From Flaccisagitta enflata (lineage: Eukaryota; Chaetognatha; Sagittoidea; Aphragmophora): a stretch of DNA of 64,000 nt. How positions within the stretch are numbered: the stretch's first letter is position 1; each line of letters opens with the position of its first letter. The translations under genes and the position numbers were made by a program. A model generated the notes under the pieces. That model made no database searches and was not told where the DNA came from. It worked only from the letters and a program-made list of their open reading frames with translations. Positions 41,413-52,609 of this stretch are shown here, piece by piece. The DNA lies in contig OZ231127.1 of NCBI GenBank assembly GCA_965153355.1, forward strand, positions 558,001 through 622,000, read 5' to 3'.

Positions 41413-43427
41413 TCACTGTTCGAGGACATGCGATTTCCAAGTCGAGCGTTTGGAATCCACTTGTACAGTTCTCCTTACTCGGTACCATGCGATAACGCTG
41501 AGAACTTTAGTGTTAGCACTTTCAAAACGAAGATAGAGTGTGTGCTTTCCAGATGGATTAATAGGTTGTTGGAAAATTTTTTCTTGACTTTGAACGCTAA
41601 ATGAGTCAGTTTCAAAAGAAGTACGAAACGGGAGGAAGAATGACGTAGAAAGCCTGACCGGATAACAAACATATTAGAATAAAGAGCTAACTGGATTTGT
41701 CTACAAATTCTGCTTGAATCTGTGTATTTTGGGTTTGCAAAATTACCATGTATCCATTGGTAAATCAGAGCCTTCTGTTGACAATTTTCCTGTAACATCC
41801 AACATGTAGTGGTACGAACATTTTTTGCCAATACTGTCCGACAAATCGTACCCTGGTGGCTTGCTGTTTGAGTTGCCTAATATAAATAGATTACAATGAT
41901 ATAAAGACCTTTACAGTTTACAAATGTTGTAATTTGATAAAAAATTTCTTACAGAGTAAACTAGGTATTCGGATATTGTGGCTGGTCTCGATAAATGCGT
42001 GAATTATTCCATGTCTTTCAAATTTTTGAAGATTGGCTGACTGTTTGCCTAATAAATCTTCATTTTTGAAAATTGTTATCAAGATGAGATCCGTATCCAT
42101 ATCTCGTAATGTTATATCGATAAGTGCCTCCAGCCTATAGTACAAAAAAAAGGTTTTGGGTTAATTTAGTGATTTTGTGAATTTAAGTTAATTTGGGTAA
42201 TTAGTGTTTTTTTGGTTAATTTTGATTAAATTTGGTTTTCAAATGTTGTTTGTATTACCTGCCAGTTTCAATAGTAAATGGTTTGTTGACAAACGTGTTA
42301 TAAGGAATTTGAATGTTTTTTGTCATTAGTCTATGATTAATACTATTCAAAAGATTTTCTTTCAATAATATTAGTTGTGGTACTAGGATAACATTTTTGA
42401 TTTTAATTTTGGGGTTTAGGTTGTTAGGTGTTGAGAAGAAATTGACTCCGTCTGTAAAAGTGAAAGTCAGAGAAATTTCAACATCATTTAAGATGAGAGT
42501 GCTCATTTCACTTAAAGCAGTTTGTGGTTGAAAAATGAAAAAAAGTTCTTTTTTGTTTGTTATATCATTTGCGGCTTTAGATTGAGCAGTTGTGGGCTTT
42601 CCATTGACAATGTGAGTTGAAAAATCAGAAACAATCTGCAATTGAAAAAAAATGATTTTGTTATTTTGGTTAGTTTTAGGTTTTGTGGTTTGTTTTGGTT
42701 ATGGTTAACTTACTTTTTCCTTGATAGCATCATTGTAAAATCCTTCAAAAAATGATCTGTAACTTTTTCTTGCTGCATCTGGAACTTGTAACAAATAGTG
42801 TAGTTTTGCCCAAATATGATAAACTTTCTTCAAATTCTGCAGTTCGCATTCTCCCAAATTTACCGAAAGAGATTCAATGCAGGCGTGACTTAATGGCATT
42901 AATGGTGTAATATTGTCACTAAGGGTGATTGCTGCATCATTGTCTTTGACACATGTATACGTCAGAAGCAGAAAATACTTCGATGGATTAAAAAAGGCGT
43001 TTTTATCCCTGTTTAAAAAAAAAATGGTTAAAAATTGGTGAAAAAATGGTTAAAATTTGGTTAAAATTTGGTTATTTTTAGTTTGTCATGTTTTTTAGTT
43101 AATTTTGAAAAATGAAGGTACCTGAAATGAAATTGCACAGTTTTTATTGGTCTGTTGGGATCAATTCTCTCAACAGGATAAATTGGTTTGTAGTAGCTGA
43201 AATGAAAAATAAATAACATAGTTAAAGATAGTAGCATATTAGTGGTTTTGGTTTTTGTGGGTGTGAGTAAAAGCGTGGTAACAGCTTGTGTGTGTTTACC
43301 TGTATTCTATACATGATTCTAGGAAACTGGGGTTATTTTGAAGACTTCTGACTGATTCTGAGATAAAAACGTGGGGTTGCTCAAAATTTTGTGGGGCTTC
43401 TGGTTTGCTTAGGTTGTTCTCAGCCAT
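41413..43427 (-). CDS. Double jelly-roll major capsid protein, seven exons
   Basis: Exons on the minus strand: 43427-43300, 43196-43122, 43008-42714, 42635-42259, 42134-41953, 41876-41747 and 41653-41413. All six introns are GT-AG, 76-124 bp, and every junction keeps frame (phases 2,2,0,2,1,2), giving 475 residues. Exon 3 has the stretch around LSVNLG that corresponds to the conserved N-terminal 'LNG' strand of Polinton and virophage capsid proteins. Exon 4 has FFIFQPQTALSEMST...DVEISL, matching the family's 'L..D....L..gV.i.l' block and the following F.L/I.dv.L segment. Exon 7 has the terminal LYLRFE...VLSVIAWY strand, followed by a basic tail. The start is the first ATG, 11 nt after a strong splice acceptor. 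No frame break is seen. Assignment rests on pattern recognition of the family, not on a search. Confidence 0.83.
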
Positions 43428-43450
43428 TTTTTGATTGTCTATAGAAAATC
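43428..43450 (-). promoter_or_regulatory. 3' splice site overlapping the upstream stop codon, before the capsid ATG
   Basis: The minus strand reads TTTTCTATAG then an 11-nt leader to the capsid ATG at 43427. The TAG is at once the stop codon of the basic-protein gene (43441-43439) and the acceptor dinucleotide. No 5' exon for this acceptor is visible, as expected for a spliced-leader acceptor. Confidence 0.6.
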
Positions 43451-43699
43451 ATTAAAAGAAACTGATTTTTCTTTTAAAACCGATTTTTTAGTCTTTTTTA
43501 CTTTTTTCTTGGGTTTTTCGCTTTTCTCTTGTGGAAGTTTTCTCTTTTTAGCTGGTGTTTTGTCCGTTTTTGTTGTGTCTTTTTTTGTTTCTTCTGTTTT
43601 TGTTTCTGTTTTTGTTTCTTTTTGTGTGGAAGTGGGGTTGGAATGAGCGAAATTGACTAGTGGTGCTACAAGGTTTCTTAGAATGTCGTTATCATTCAT
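43439..43699 (-). CDS. Small Lys-rich basic protein (possible core or DNA-binding protein)
   Basis: An 86-residue protein from the ATG at 43699, which lies 8 nt after a TTTTCAG acceptor (43708). An in-frame ATG seven codons upstream lies before that acceptor, so I discard it. The N-terminal 25 residues are hydrophobic/neutral (NDNDILRNLVAPLVNF). The remainder is Lys/Thr/Glu-rich with KKRK and KPKKKVKKTKK nuclear-localisation-like clusters. It sits between the penton-like and major capsid genes on the same strand. Position and charge suggest a DNA-condensing or minor virion protein, but no family is recognised. Confidence 0.6.
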   Translation of the reverse strand: MNDNDILRNLVAPLVNFAHSNPTSTQKETKTETKTEETKKDTTKTDKTPAKKRKLPQEKSEKPKKKVKKTKKSVLKEKSVSFNDFL

Positions 43700-43722
43700 T
43701 TTGTTATCTGAAAATGGCAAAA
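43700..43722 (-). promoter_or_regulatory. 3' splice site before the basic-protein ATG
   Basis: Minus strand TTGCCATTTTCAG, then an 8-nt leader ATAACAAA and ATG. No matching 5' exon between it and the penton-like stop codon 67 nt upstream of the acceptor, so a cis-spliced 5' UTR exon here would have to be very small. Confidence 0.55.
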
Positions 43723-43788
43723 TACTTAATTATTACTTGTGATTTTTGAAAACAGTCAGTAGACAGACTCAATAAGTATTATAAAGAA

Positions 43789-44153
43789 TCAATCAATATC
43801 GTTATTTGGAGTGATTACACATTGAATCAAAATATTTGTCATTTTTGCAAATTTTACAATTCTTAGATTTTCGTCAGTTATTATGAACGTGATTTTTTGT
43901 AGCAAATCTTCAGTTTTTAGCATTTTGTGATAAGACAAATCATGCGAGATAGAACAAAAAAATTTTGAAGATAAAAAAGCATCGTCTACAACAATTTGGT
44001 GAATATTTCCGAAATGTTCATGGTTGTTGATTTTTGGCCAGAAATTCTTTTGATTAGATGTTGAAAGTAGGTCAGTTGAAAAACGTAAAATTTTTGGATG
44101 GAACCTAGATAAATTTAATATTGAGTGTTAGGTTGTCTAGTGACTGTTTGAAT

Positions 44154-44224
<71 letters not shown>

Positions 44225-45522
44225 CTGATTGGTCCGTGAAGGCGTTGGTTTCCTGCTTTTATGCGGTTTGTTAGTAGTGGTTTCTCTTTGGCAGTCAGTG
44301 AACAATCGTTTGCATGTGAAAATGGGCCAATTGTGAGCTGTTGATTGTTGTCTTCGTTCAAGAGGCTTCCTAATGTATATGTGGCAGTTGGATCAAAGGA
44401 AATTTCGCATGATGTTTCGTCTGGTGGCAAATAGGATTTGTTTGAAATTTCGAAACAAACTTTGGCTCCTGTGTGGTCTAGTTTTAATCTGACTAAGTCT
44501 GTGTTAAAAAGATGTGGATCAAAGTTGTTGGTTAGTTTTTGGGTTTGAAATAAAATGATTTGTTGAAGTGTGAGCCCTTGTTTGATCAAATCATTGTTAG
44601 ATTTTAGAAGTGAAGTGATTTGTTTTGTGTGTTCGGGTGTGGGGTTGTCTAGGTCCAATTCTAAAATATTGATGAAATAGTCGTGCATTGCAGTTGTTAT
44701 CTTGACGTCTAAGGCGTCTCTTGCATCACTTTTAGTGTGAATGTTTATATCATAAAATTGTTCAATCTCAAGTGTTTTAAAAACATAATTTTCTAGCATA
44801 TTTTTTCGTTCATCAAGATTTAAGAGATACTTAGATTTGGATAGTGTGGTTTGTTCTAGTCCTTTGTTGAAAGATTGATGATTTGATAAGTTTGCAGTTA
44901 GTTCTTTTTCAGGAGGGTTTGGCTGTCCTTTTAATACTGAGTTTAGCTGTCTCCTAGTATACAGCGTGATGTTTATATAATATAACAAAATATGGAGGTC
45001 ATTTTGTGATAAAGTGATTTTGTTGTCAGGAGAAAGATTAACAAAAATATTTTCTTTAAATACATTCATATCGAAAAAATTAAAACTCAGTTTGTAAATA
45101 AGATAAGCATTTAAATTGTCGCTAAGAAGGTGGTTCACATGAGTTAAACATTCTTGGCTATTAGTTGCTGAATAATCGCAGAAAGATATTAGCAGTGAGT
45201 TGTGGTTTTGTTCACTAACTGTGTCTATTGTTGCTATGTGATTGCACTCATTAATTGATGGTGGAGTAACAATTTTTACTCTGATTTTTTCGGTACTCAA
45301 AAAGCATAAAGCGAGTGAACTTAGAGATACTTGAGCAAGTGCTATGCGGGCAGTTGTAGATTTTAAAAATATCAAAGGGATTAAATCGAGGTTAAGAACA
45401 TTTGCAAAATGACTTGCACTAGAGTGTGGATGGTCGTCACTTAAGGATGATTCAATGTTGTGGTTGGATAGAAAAATTTCAAAACTGTCAAATCTGGAGG
45501 TAAGGTCTCTTGAGAATGCCAT
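43789..45522 (-). CDS. Penton-like / minor capsid candidate, two exons
   Basis: Exon 1 is 45522-44225 and exon 2 is 44104-43789. The 120-bp intron (donor CAG|GTACAC, acceptor TTTATCTAG) contains a (GT)n microsatellite. Unspliced reading runs into the repeat and stops, whereas the junction (phase 2) opens about 105 further codons, giving 537 residues. Exon 1 has an early hydrophobic stretch (ARIALAQVSLSSLAL) comparable to the 'w.vaL.ei.yP' region of Polinton penton proteins, and a late CEISFDPTATYTLGSLL segment. These resemblances are weak. Placement directly upstream of the capsid block supports a structural role. It could instead be another virion protein. Confidence 0.6.
44105..44224 (-). 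repeat. Intron carrying a (GT)n microsatellite
   Basis: (GT)n at 44156-44221 begins 3 nt inside the donor site, so the repeat starts almost at the exon border. Confidence 0.75.
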
Positions 45523-45550
45523 GTTTTCAAATATCTGAAAAAAAAAAGAA

Positions 45551-45556
<6 letters not shown>
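45523..45556 (-). promoter_or_regulatory. 3' splice site between integrase stop and penton-like ATG
   Basis: The integrase TAA (45553-45551) is followed by TTC, ten T and CAG (AG at 45536-45535), then a 12-nt leader to ATG 45522. Only 28 nt separate stop and start, so no cis intron can fit. Confidence 0.65.
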
Positions 45557-46794
<1,238 letters not shown>

Positions 46795-47300
46795 CTGAAA
46801 TGTGTGAAGTCAATGCTTCTCTGAGTATGTAATCTTTTTGTGGTGTTACTTTTCTCTTTAAACTAAAGAGGGGTGAATGGAACATGACGAGGGAGAGGTT
46901 AAATGGATTGATGAGGTGGGATGGCGGGAAAATGGTCTTAAAAAGGCGAAGTTTTGTAAATATCTGAGGTTTTGCTGTTTTACATTTGTCTGATTCAGAT
47001 CATCTGTCCATGAAGCTCTCTTGGAAACATTCTCTTGACTGATATCTATCTTATAGCGTGAAATCTGCACTCTCAGATTTAAGGTTAGAAGAGGGCATGA
47101 AGGTCAGGAGTCAGTCCTGAAGTAGATTTAAGGCATGAAAACAGGTTCAAAGGCACAGAAGGCCCAAGATAACCAAACCTCTCAATTATGCTCCTTCATT
47201 CTGCTAAGACTTTCGAGAGGGTGCCGTCAAATCTGACTGGTGTGTTACTGGAATCTCAAGAAACACTTTTTAAACATGAAGTGTATATTTTGTTCATTAT
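46795..47300. other. Region expected to hold 5' integrase exons, unresolved
   Basis: A 70-codon minus-strand ORF (46858-47070) has no integrase motif. Type D minisatellite traces (CTCTCAGATTTAAGG) lie at about 47066-47130. Confidence 0.4.
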
Positions 47301-47327
47301 CTGTTGCCATGAACAAATTCACTGTCT

Positions 47328-47612
47328 ATGTCCCAAATGATTAAAAGATGTTCATTAAGTTTTCCATTGCTTGATCTAAAAATGAAGGATCAGATTAAGC
47401 GGATAGGGTGGCGGATAAAGCAGATTGTGAATACAGAGTTTCAGAAGCTGGTCAAACACTATGTGGATCAGAAGCGAAGTGGCCTGTGGCAATCTAAGAA
47501 CAATCATATCAATTTTTTAACTTCTATGTTGGCTATAAGGGAAATCCGCCTATAGTGGATAAAATTTGTTGGTCCCTTGACATCCGTTATTGCGGGGTTT
47601 AACTGTAGTATG
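47328..47612 (+). mobile_element. Fragment of a pogo/Tigger-like DNA transposon
   Basis: The right end reads TCCGTTATTGCGGGGTTTAA, CTGTA, the style of pogo-group ends, which begin CAGT. A 75-codon ORF (47328-47555) with KQIVNTEFQKLVKHY precedes it and could be transposase-derived, though I cannot assign it. No left end was found. The terminal block recurs at 25230-25288. It separates the integrase from the acidic-protein gene. Confidence 0.45.
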
Positions 47613-47618
47613 ATTGGA

Positions 47619-48251
47619 TTATGGTGCTAAAGCTCTAATTTTGTTTGATAAAATCCTGTGAGCCGGAAAAAATCTCTTATTTTTTAGTAATTGGGAAATG
47701 AATAGTTTTTCATTTGTTGTAAACTGCTTAGGTTTTAAATTGGATCTCATTAAAAACTGGTATAATTTGAGAGTTGTTAAACTTAGTGCTGAAACTAATT
47801 TTTTAAAAGAGATAGATGTTTTTGTTGGTGTGTGAAATATATCGTTATTTTGATATAACTTGAAGTTTTTGTCAGCAAATAGAAGATTTGAAATATTCTT
47901 AGAAAAGAAGTTCAAATTGTTTTTTTGTGTGTTACTCATAGGTAAATTATGTTTTTGAAAAATAGTGATTATTTCTTTTTTTGTTTTGTCAGTAATTGGT
48001 TGTGAGTTTTGTAATTTCAGTCTGGTAAATTTTTTCGAGCTCTTTTTCTCTTCTTCTGAATTGTCACTGGTCTGTTCGTCTTCTTCTTCTTCTTCTTCTT
48101 CTTCATCTTCTTCTTTTTCTTCTTCTTCTTCTTCTTCTTCTTCTTCTTCTTCTTCTTCTTCGTTGCTTGTGTCTATTTCTGAGTTTGTTTCTTCTTCTTC
48201 TTCTTCTTCTTCTTCCTCGTTTTCTTCTTCTTCTTCTTCTTCTTCTTCTAT
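47619..48251 (-). CDS. Acidic-basic protein, 3' piece
   Basis: Open on the minus strand from a TAA at 48254 to the stop at 47619, about 210 codons. The first 70 residues are a Glu-rich run encoded by (GAA)n with insertions (EIDTSNE, KEEDE, DEQTSDNSEEEKKSSKK). Then follows a basic, helical-looking domain of about 135 residues (FTRLKLQNS...KKEIITIFQKH...FLMRSNLKPKQFTTNEKLFISQLLKNKRFF). It is in a different frame from the ORF just upstream, with no obvious splice pair across the repeat. It could be the second half of that gene, broken by repeat instability, or a separate gene. Confidence 0.5.
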   Translation of the reverse strand: MEEEEEEEEENEEEEEEEEEETNSEIDTSNEEEEEEEEEEEEEEEKEEDEEEEEEEEDEQTSDNSEEEKKSSKKFTRLKLQNSQPITDKTKKEIITIFQKHNLPMSNTQKNNLNFFSKNISNLLFADKNFKLYQNNDIFHTPTKTSISFKKLVSALSLTTLKLYQFLMRSNLKPKQFTTNEKLFISQLLKNKRFFPAHRILSNKIRALAP

Positions 48252-48319
48252 TTATGTAACTGTTCTTCTTCTTCTACTAATGCTACTTATTATTCTACTT
48301 ATTCTTCTTCTACTATTTT

Positions 48320-49039
48320 TTATTCTTCATCTTCTTCTTCCTCTTCTTCCTTTTCGTTGTTGTTTTTAAGCTTTTTCAGGTTTTTTCCTTCTCTGTCTGA
48401 CTTGGTTGTTTTTGTGTCTAGTTTTTTACTGTTTCTAGCTCTTTTGATATTTGTTGTTGTTGTTTTACTATCTGTTTTGTCTTTTTTAGTGTCGTCGTTA
48501 CCGCCCCCCTTTAACAAGAGCTTTCTTTGAGAATTGTCTAATGTTTCTCGTGTTGAGCGTAGCGTTTCCTGTCGTCTGTGTTGATAGAGAAGTGACATGA
48601 TTTTAGAACTTTTGCTTTGGCAGCTGAGTGTTTCATTCTCGAGAATATCTTTTATTTTATTTTTGAGATGAATATCGCTGTCTGTTGTTGTTATTCTAGA
48701 TAGTTGTTCTTTTGTGTTTGGTGTTTGTCCTCCTCCGTTATCTGGTGACATTTCACTTGAGTGGGACATTTCAGTCGTGTCCATTTCAGTCATGTCTGTA
48801 TTTTTTGTTTTGGTGGTTGTTTCGTCAGGTTTGTTGTTAGTTGAATTTGTTTTGTTGATGTTGTTTTGTATATTTGCTGTGTCGTTACTATTAGCTGCTT
48901 TTACAGCAAGATTGCAAAGCCGGGCTAGATCTAGTTCGTGAATTAAGTAAGATCGAAATAGCAATGAACTGTCTTTTAATTTGTTGGAATTGACATCATT
49001 TCTAACTAAATTTAATCTTTCGACATCTTGCTGTGTCAT
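48320..49039 (-). CDS. Unassigned Polinton-block protein, 5' piece (239 codons)
   Basis: ATG at 49039 to a TAA inside a GAA-rich stretch. The N-terminal 45 residues are mixed. A Thr/Asn-rich linker follows, then a helical segment (LKNKIKDILENETLSCQSKSSKIMSLLYQHRR, residues about 125-155) resembling the 'I..IL.d..ls..eK...y...L..y' module seen in proteins of Polinton-like elements. RKLLLKGGG and a Lys-rich tail come next. It probably continued into the downstream Glu-rich ORF (47619-48251) before the GAA array shifted frame. Confidence 0.5.
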   Translation of the reverse strand: MTQQDVERLNLVRNDVNSNKLKDSSLLFRSYLIHELDLARLCNLAVKAANSNDTANIQNNINKTNSTNNKPDETTTKTKNTDMTEMDTTEMSHSSEMSPDNGGGQTPNTKEQLSRITTTDSDIHLKNKIKDILENETLSCQSKSSKIMSLLYQHRRQETLRSTRETLDNSQRKLLLKGGGNDDTKKDKTDSKTTTTNIKRARNSKKLDTKTTKSDREGKNLKKLKNNNEKEEEEEEDEE

Positions 49040-49270
49040 TTTTTATGACATTTTGAAATAAGTTCTTGATGATAAATTCTATTTAAAGCTGGACGATTCA
49101 GTATTAAGGCGAAAAGGCATCATCACGAAACGAGAGATAAAATTTGGAAAAAGAAGAAGCGACAATTGCTTAAGATTAAACGAAATCGACGATTGCGTGT
49201 TTCTATGTAATAATTTGTCAAGCATTGCGACATACAAAGACGTTTCATTAGTGTTTCGTTACATCGTTCT

Positions 49271-49341
<71 letters not shown>

Positions 49342-49412
49342 CATATATATCTTTTCTCTCTTAAACAAATCATGTCAGCATATATATATATAACATATAT
49401 ATATATATATAC

Positions 49413-49468
<56 letters not shown>

Positions 49469-49532
49469 TTTAGTGTTTTACTCAATTCCAATGTGATTCC
49501 CTTTTGATTCTTTGAATCTTTATTATATATAT

Positions 49533-49577
<45 letters not shown>

Positions 49578-49584
49578 CAACAAC

Positions 49585-49637
<53 letters not shown>

Positions 49638-49711
49638 TATATATATATATATATATATAATATATATATCTTTCTTTCATTGGTTGTCGACAATATGCAT
49701 TTAAAACTTAC
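49040..49711. repeat. (CT)n and (TA)n microsatellites
   Basis: (CT)n at 49275-49327 and (TA)n blocks at 49327-49342, 49400-49468, 49525-49575 and 49597-49670, with (CAA)n at 49576-49596. A 49-codon minus-strand frame at 49130-49275 could be a terminal exon of the gene to the right, but its acceptor would be purine-rich, so I do not annotate it. Confidence 0.85.
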
Positions 49712-52033
49712 CATGGGCTCTTTCTTTGCGTTCTCGTTAGGAAGGTAATTTCTGGCAATGCAGATAAGTGGAGAAATTGTGTTGACAAACACACTTGAAT
49801 GAATTGATGAGATCCTTCCTGAACAGCAACAGTCGATGGCATTGATCACCCAAATGTGAATGATTTGAGAGTTGCCAGTGAAGCTTTTCCACCAGAACCG
49901 TCTGGGAAGAAGGCGAACAGGCGGACAGACAGACAGACAGGACAAAATGTTGATTAGTTCAGCGGTCGTTTGACGAGCGACTTGTTTTAGTTGCGGACAC
50001 GCAACTTTGTAATTGGCTTTGTCTGTTCGTCTGTCGGTCGGTTGGTTGGTTGGTTGGTTCGTCATTCTCGAGTTGAAAAGTGGGAAAATGCGTATTTCTC
50101 TCCCTGTCCACCTGTTTGTAACTGATGGTTGTGTGTCCGGCTTTGTTTTGGTTTGTGTTACTGTCCTTTCCTGCGTATGACTATGTATTAGGCGTGTATC
50201 CGGCCTTGTTAGATGTCAATTGAGCTGGCTTACCGCGTTTTGTGTGAAATTTAGAAAATGGGTCGATTGGGAAAAGGAAAATGATTATCAAATGCATGGC
50301 AGGGTATTGGTTTTGATTCACCTGTGTTCGTCGTTGATTTGGTTCCAAAAATTGACTCCAAGGGTGCAAATTGTGCAATTTTCTTTGTTCTCTTGGTGAG
50401 ATTCGAGATGTTCTTCCGTCAGGTCCTTAAATTTCAGGACAGCGTAATTGAAGCTGGACAAGGAAAGAAGAGTAGAGAGCGTTTATATGTCTAGTAAATG
50501 TTGATGACTTTTAGGCTGAGTTGATAACTGATTTGGTCAAATTGTGTAACTAACTTATTTCGTTTGACAGCGGCTACATGCTTATCTGGTGTTTGTTAGT
50601 AGTTATTTATCACTTACTCGTCGTCCTGGTTGAAGCTGTTATTTGAAGAAGAGGTAAACCCCTTATAATATATTTCTTGTTCGTCCCAAAGGTCGTCGTC
50701 ACTGTCGTGCGTGGATTGTGAGGCGGCGATTGCAGTGTCCTCCTCGAGGTCGATGGGGGATCCAATCGCGGCCATTTCTGACTTGAATGCTGCGATATCT
50801 TCCCAGCCCCGTAATGTTGTGGGCTCGAGGGTGAGGGAACTGTAAAACAAAATAGAAAGACAAAATTGGAGACTAGAGAGAGAGAGAGAGAGATGAAAAT
50901 ACGGAGGCGGAATGAATTATTACTTGATGATGGTTTCCAGTCCTCCGATCAAAGTTTTAATCCCTGTCCCCAATGGCAGGGGGCAGGGATTTGTTGAGTA
51001 GGCTGGCTTGTATCGGTAAGGCGCTTCGGGGTCAGACGGTTTCTCGAGTTGCCTAGAGGGATATGGGGGTGAGGGAGGAGGGGGGAGAGGGTGTTAGGAT
51101 GAGGATAAGCGAATTTTCAAGAGGCGAGTTATTATTGGTTATTGTTTTGCGATTATGATTGAAATCTGTCTTTTCATAGGTTGGTCAGTTAGTCGTTGTA
51201 TTCATTGATCAATTACCTGAGTGTTCCGTAGAAACCGCTTTTGACGCCTGGACGCAACGATTTTTCATAGAGGACGCTCATCCCGTAAATGGTGTTTGGA
51301 ACTCTGGGCGGTGGGGGGGGGGGGAGGGGGGAGTAACATTTTGCTTTGACTTGTATATGAGTGATGCGGATTGGTGGTTGAAGATGTATAGTGGATCTTT
51401 TATGTTGTATTTGATGGAAATTTAAACCGGTTGAAGTTAAAATGGGTCAAAATCTCAAAATTGATATAGTGATATTGTACCTGGTGATACCAATGCACCA
51501 ATCGTTCACAATCGAAAGCAAGTCTGCCTCGTGAGCTGGGCTTCCGTCTGCGAGAAGTTCGATTTTCTCCAGTCTGCGTTTGATGTTTTGAGCGACCCAA
51601 ATAAGCAGACGGCCGACTCCGGCTTGTAGAATTCCGGTAAGATCTTTTAAATTTATCCTCCAACTAAGTATGGAACAGTCCATCAGGGTAAAATCCTGAG
51701 AGGAGGGGGTGACGTGAAAAAGATTTGAAAGCGAATTTGTGACTTACATTAGGTCTGGTTGGTTAGTCTGTTTGTGTGTGACGCGATTTTGTTCTCTGCT
51801 TTGTCTGATTGTTTGTCTGTTCGTTTGTCAATCCGTCCGTTTGTCTGTTCATCCACTTGTCCGTTCGTGTTTGTTCTGTCTGTCATTTTGATCTGACTTA
51901 CCCCCTGTTGGGTGATTTTGTTGGGGCCCAAGCGCTTCATTTCGAAGATCGACGCGTCGTTTGGCGCTGTGTGGAATTGTAGCACTCTTTTCAGGTTTTC
52001 CGTGTCGCGGGGCACATTTCCAGTTGAGAAATG
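49712..52033 (-). CDS. Unrecognised spliced gene, at least seven exons
   Basis: Exons on the minus strand: about 52033-51902, 51695-51481, 51303-51217, 51052-50924, 50839-50618, 50453-50322 and 49901-49712. All donors and acceptors are GT-AG and the reading frame is continuous (first intron phase 0, the next five phase 2). The 5' start and the terminal exon are not found. About 350 residues are visible: a charged N-terminal part, a helical segment (GILQAGVGRLLIWVAQNIKRRLEKIELL), a Pro-rich stretch, an acidic linker (DSDDDLWDEQE) and a C-terminal Cys-containing domain (CTIC...FWNQIN...RFWWKSF...CCC). I do not recognise the family. Strand and location between polymerase and integrase suggest it belongs to the same element. 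Two introns hold GTCGCG-family repeats. Confidence 0.6.
49987..50215 (+). mobile_element. GTCGCG-family copy inside an intron
   Basis: AGTTGCGGACACGCAACT hairpin start, GGCTTTGTCTG, a GTCGGTCGGTTGG tract, and GTGTGTCCGGCTTTGTTTTG at about 50130-50150. A second end GCGTGTATCCGGCCTTGTT sits at 50193-50211. It lies wholly within the 49902-50321 intron, antisense to the gene. Confidence 0.75.
51696..51901 (-). repeat. Intron largely composed of GTCGCG-family sequence
   Basis: On the plus strand 51760-51890 reads GTCTGTTTGTGTGTGACGCG, TTTTGTTCTCTGCTTTGTCT and a GTCTGTTCGTTTGTC tract, a degenerate family member. It fills most of a 206-bp intron. Confidence 0.6.
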
Positions 52034-52609
52034 GGGGGGGGGGGTAGTTGGGCAAAAAAGGGGGGAAAGAAAAAGCGATTAGACACTGAAGTAATGGCAT
52101 TTGTTTTGTGGGGGGGGGGGGGTTAAGATGTTGGTACAGTAACAAAACAATCTAGATTTACATTCACAGACTTTATTTGTACTAAGCATTTGTGGACTAC
52201 ATTCATTCATTAACTACATTCATTTATCTATTTGACAGGTAGACAGACAGATCATTCTTGAGAGAAAAAACTATTTCTAATTCACAGGTATTCTATTATG
52301 TGCATGCGAAAAGAGGTGGGATAGAATGATAAAGAATTACCGATCATTGCTAAGTTGGATAGCAGAATCCCCATTGTCAAGTAGTTTGCGGGGAAAAGAG
52401 TTATGTGATTTTGCAGGAGGGCTCGGGCCCCCCATCATTTTAGAGCATGCCATATTTTGAAAAGGTATGAAGTTTTTATGAAATGAAAGTAAGATGAGGA
52501 TGATAAAGGTAGTAGATAAAACTGAAAAATGAGAAACAAAAAGTGAGACATGTCGGATCGATAAGTTATCGTTGTTTAATGTGAAACAAAATGGTAAATG
52601 AAAAATGGG
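52034..52609. other. Intergenic stretch between two minus-strand genes
   Basis: Two G-runs (52033-52044, 52111-52122) and otherwise unique sequence. No additional exon recognised. Confidence 0.5.

Noticed and set aside
40845-41429. Longer protease start at 41429
   Set aside because: The extra N-terminus is encoded by an AACACAAAA minisatellite and overlaps the end of the capsid gene; the ATG at 41348 starts the recognisable domain.
41475-41831. 118-codon minus-strand ORF inside the capsid gene
   Set aside because: It is a shadow frame across a capsid exon-intron-exon junction.
49123-49368. Terminal exon of the unrecognised seven-exon gene
   Set aside because: The only possible acceptor lies in a (GA)n/(TA)n tract without pyrimidines, so the link is not supportable.
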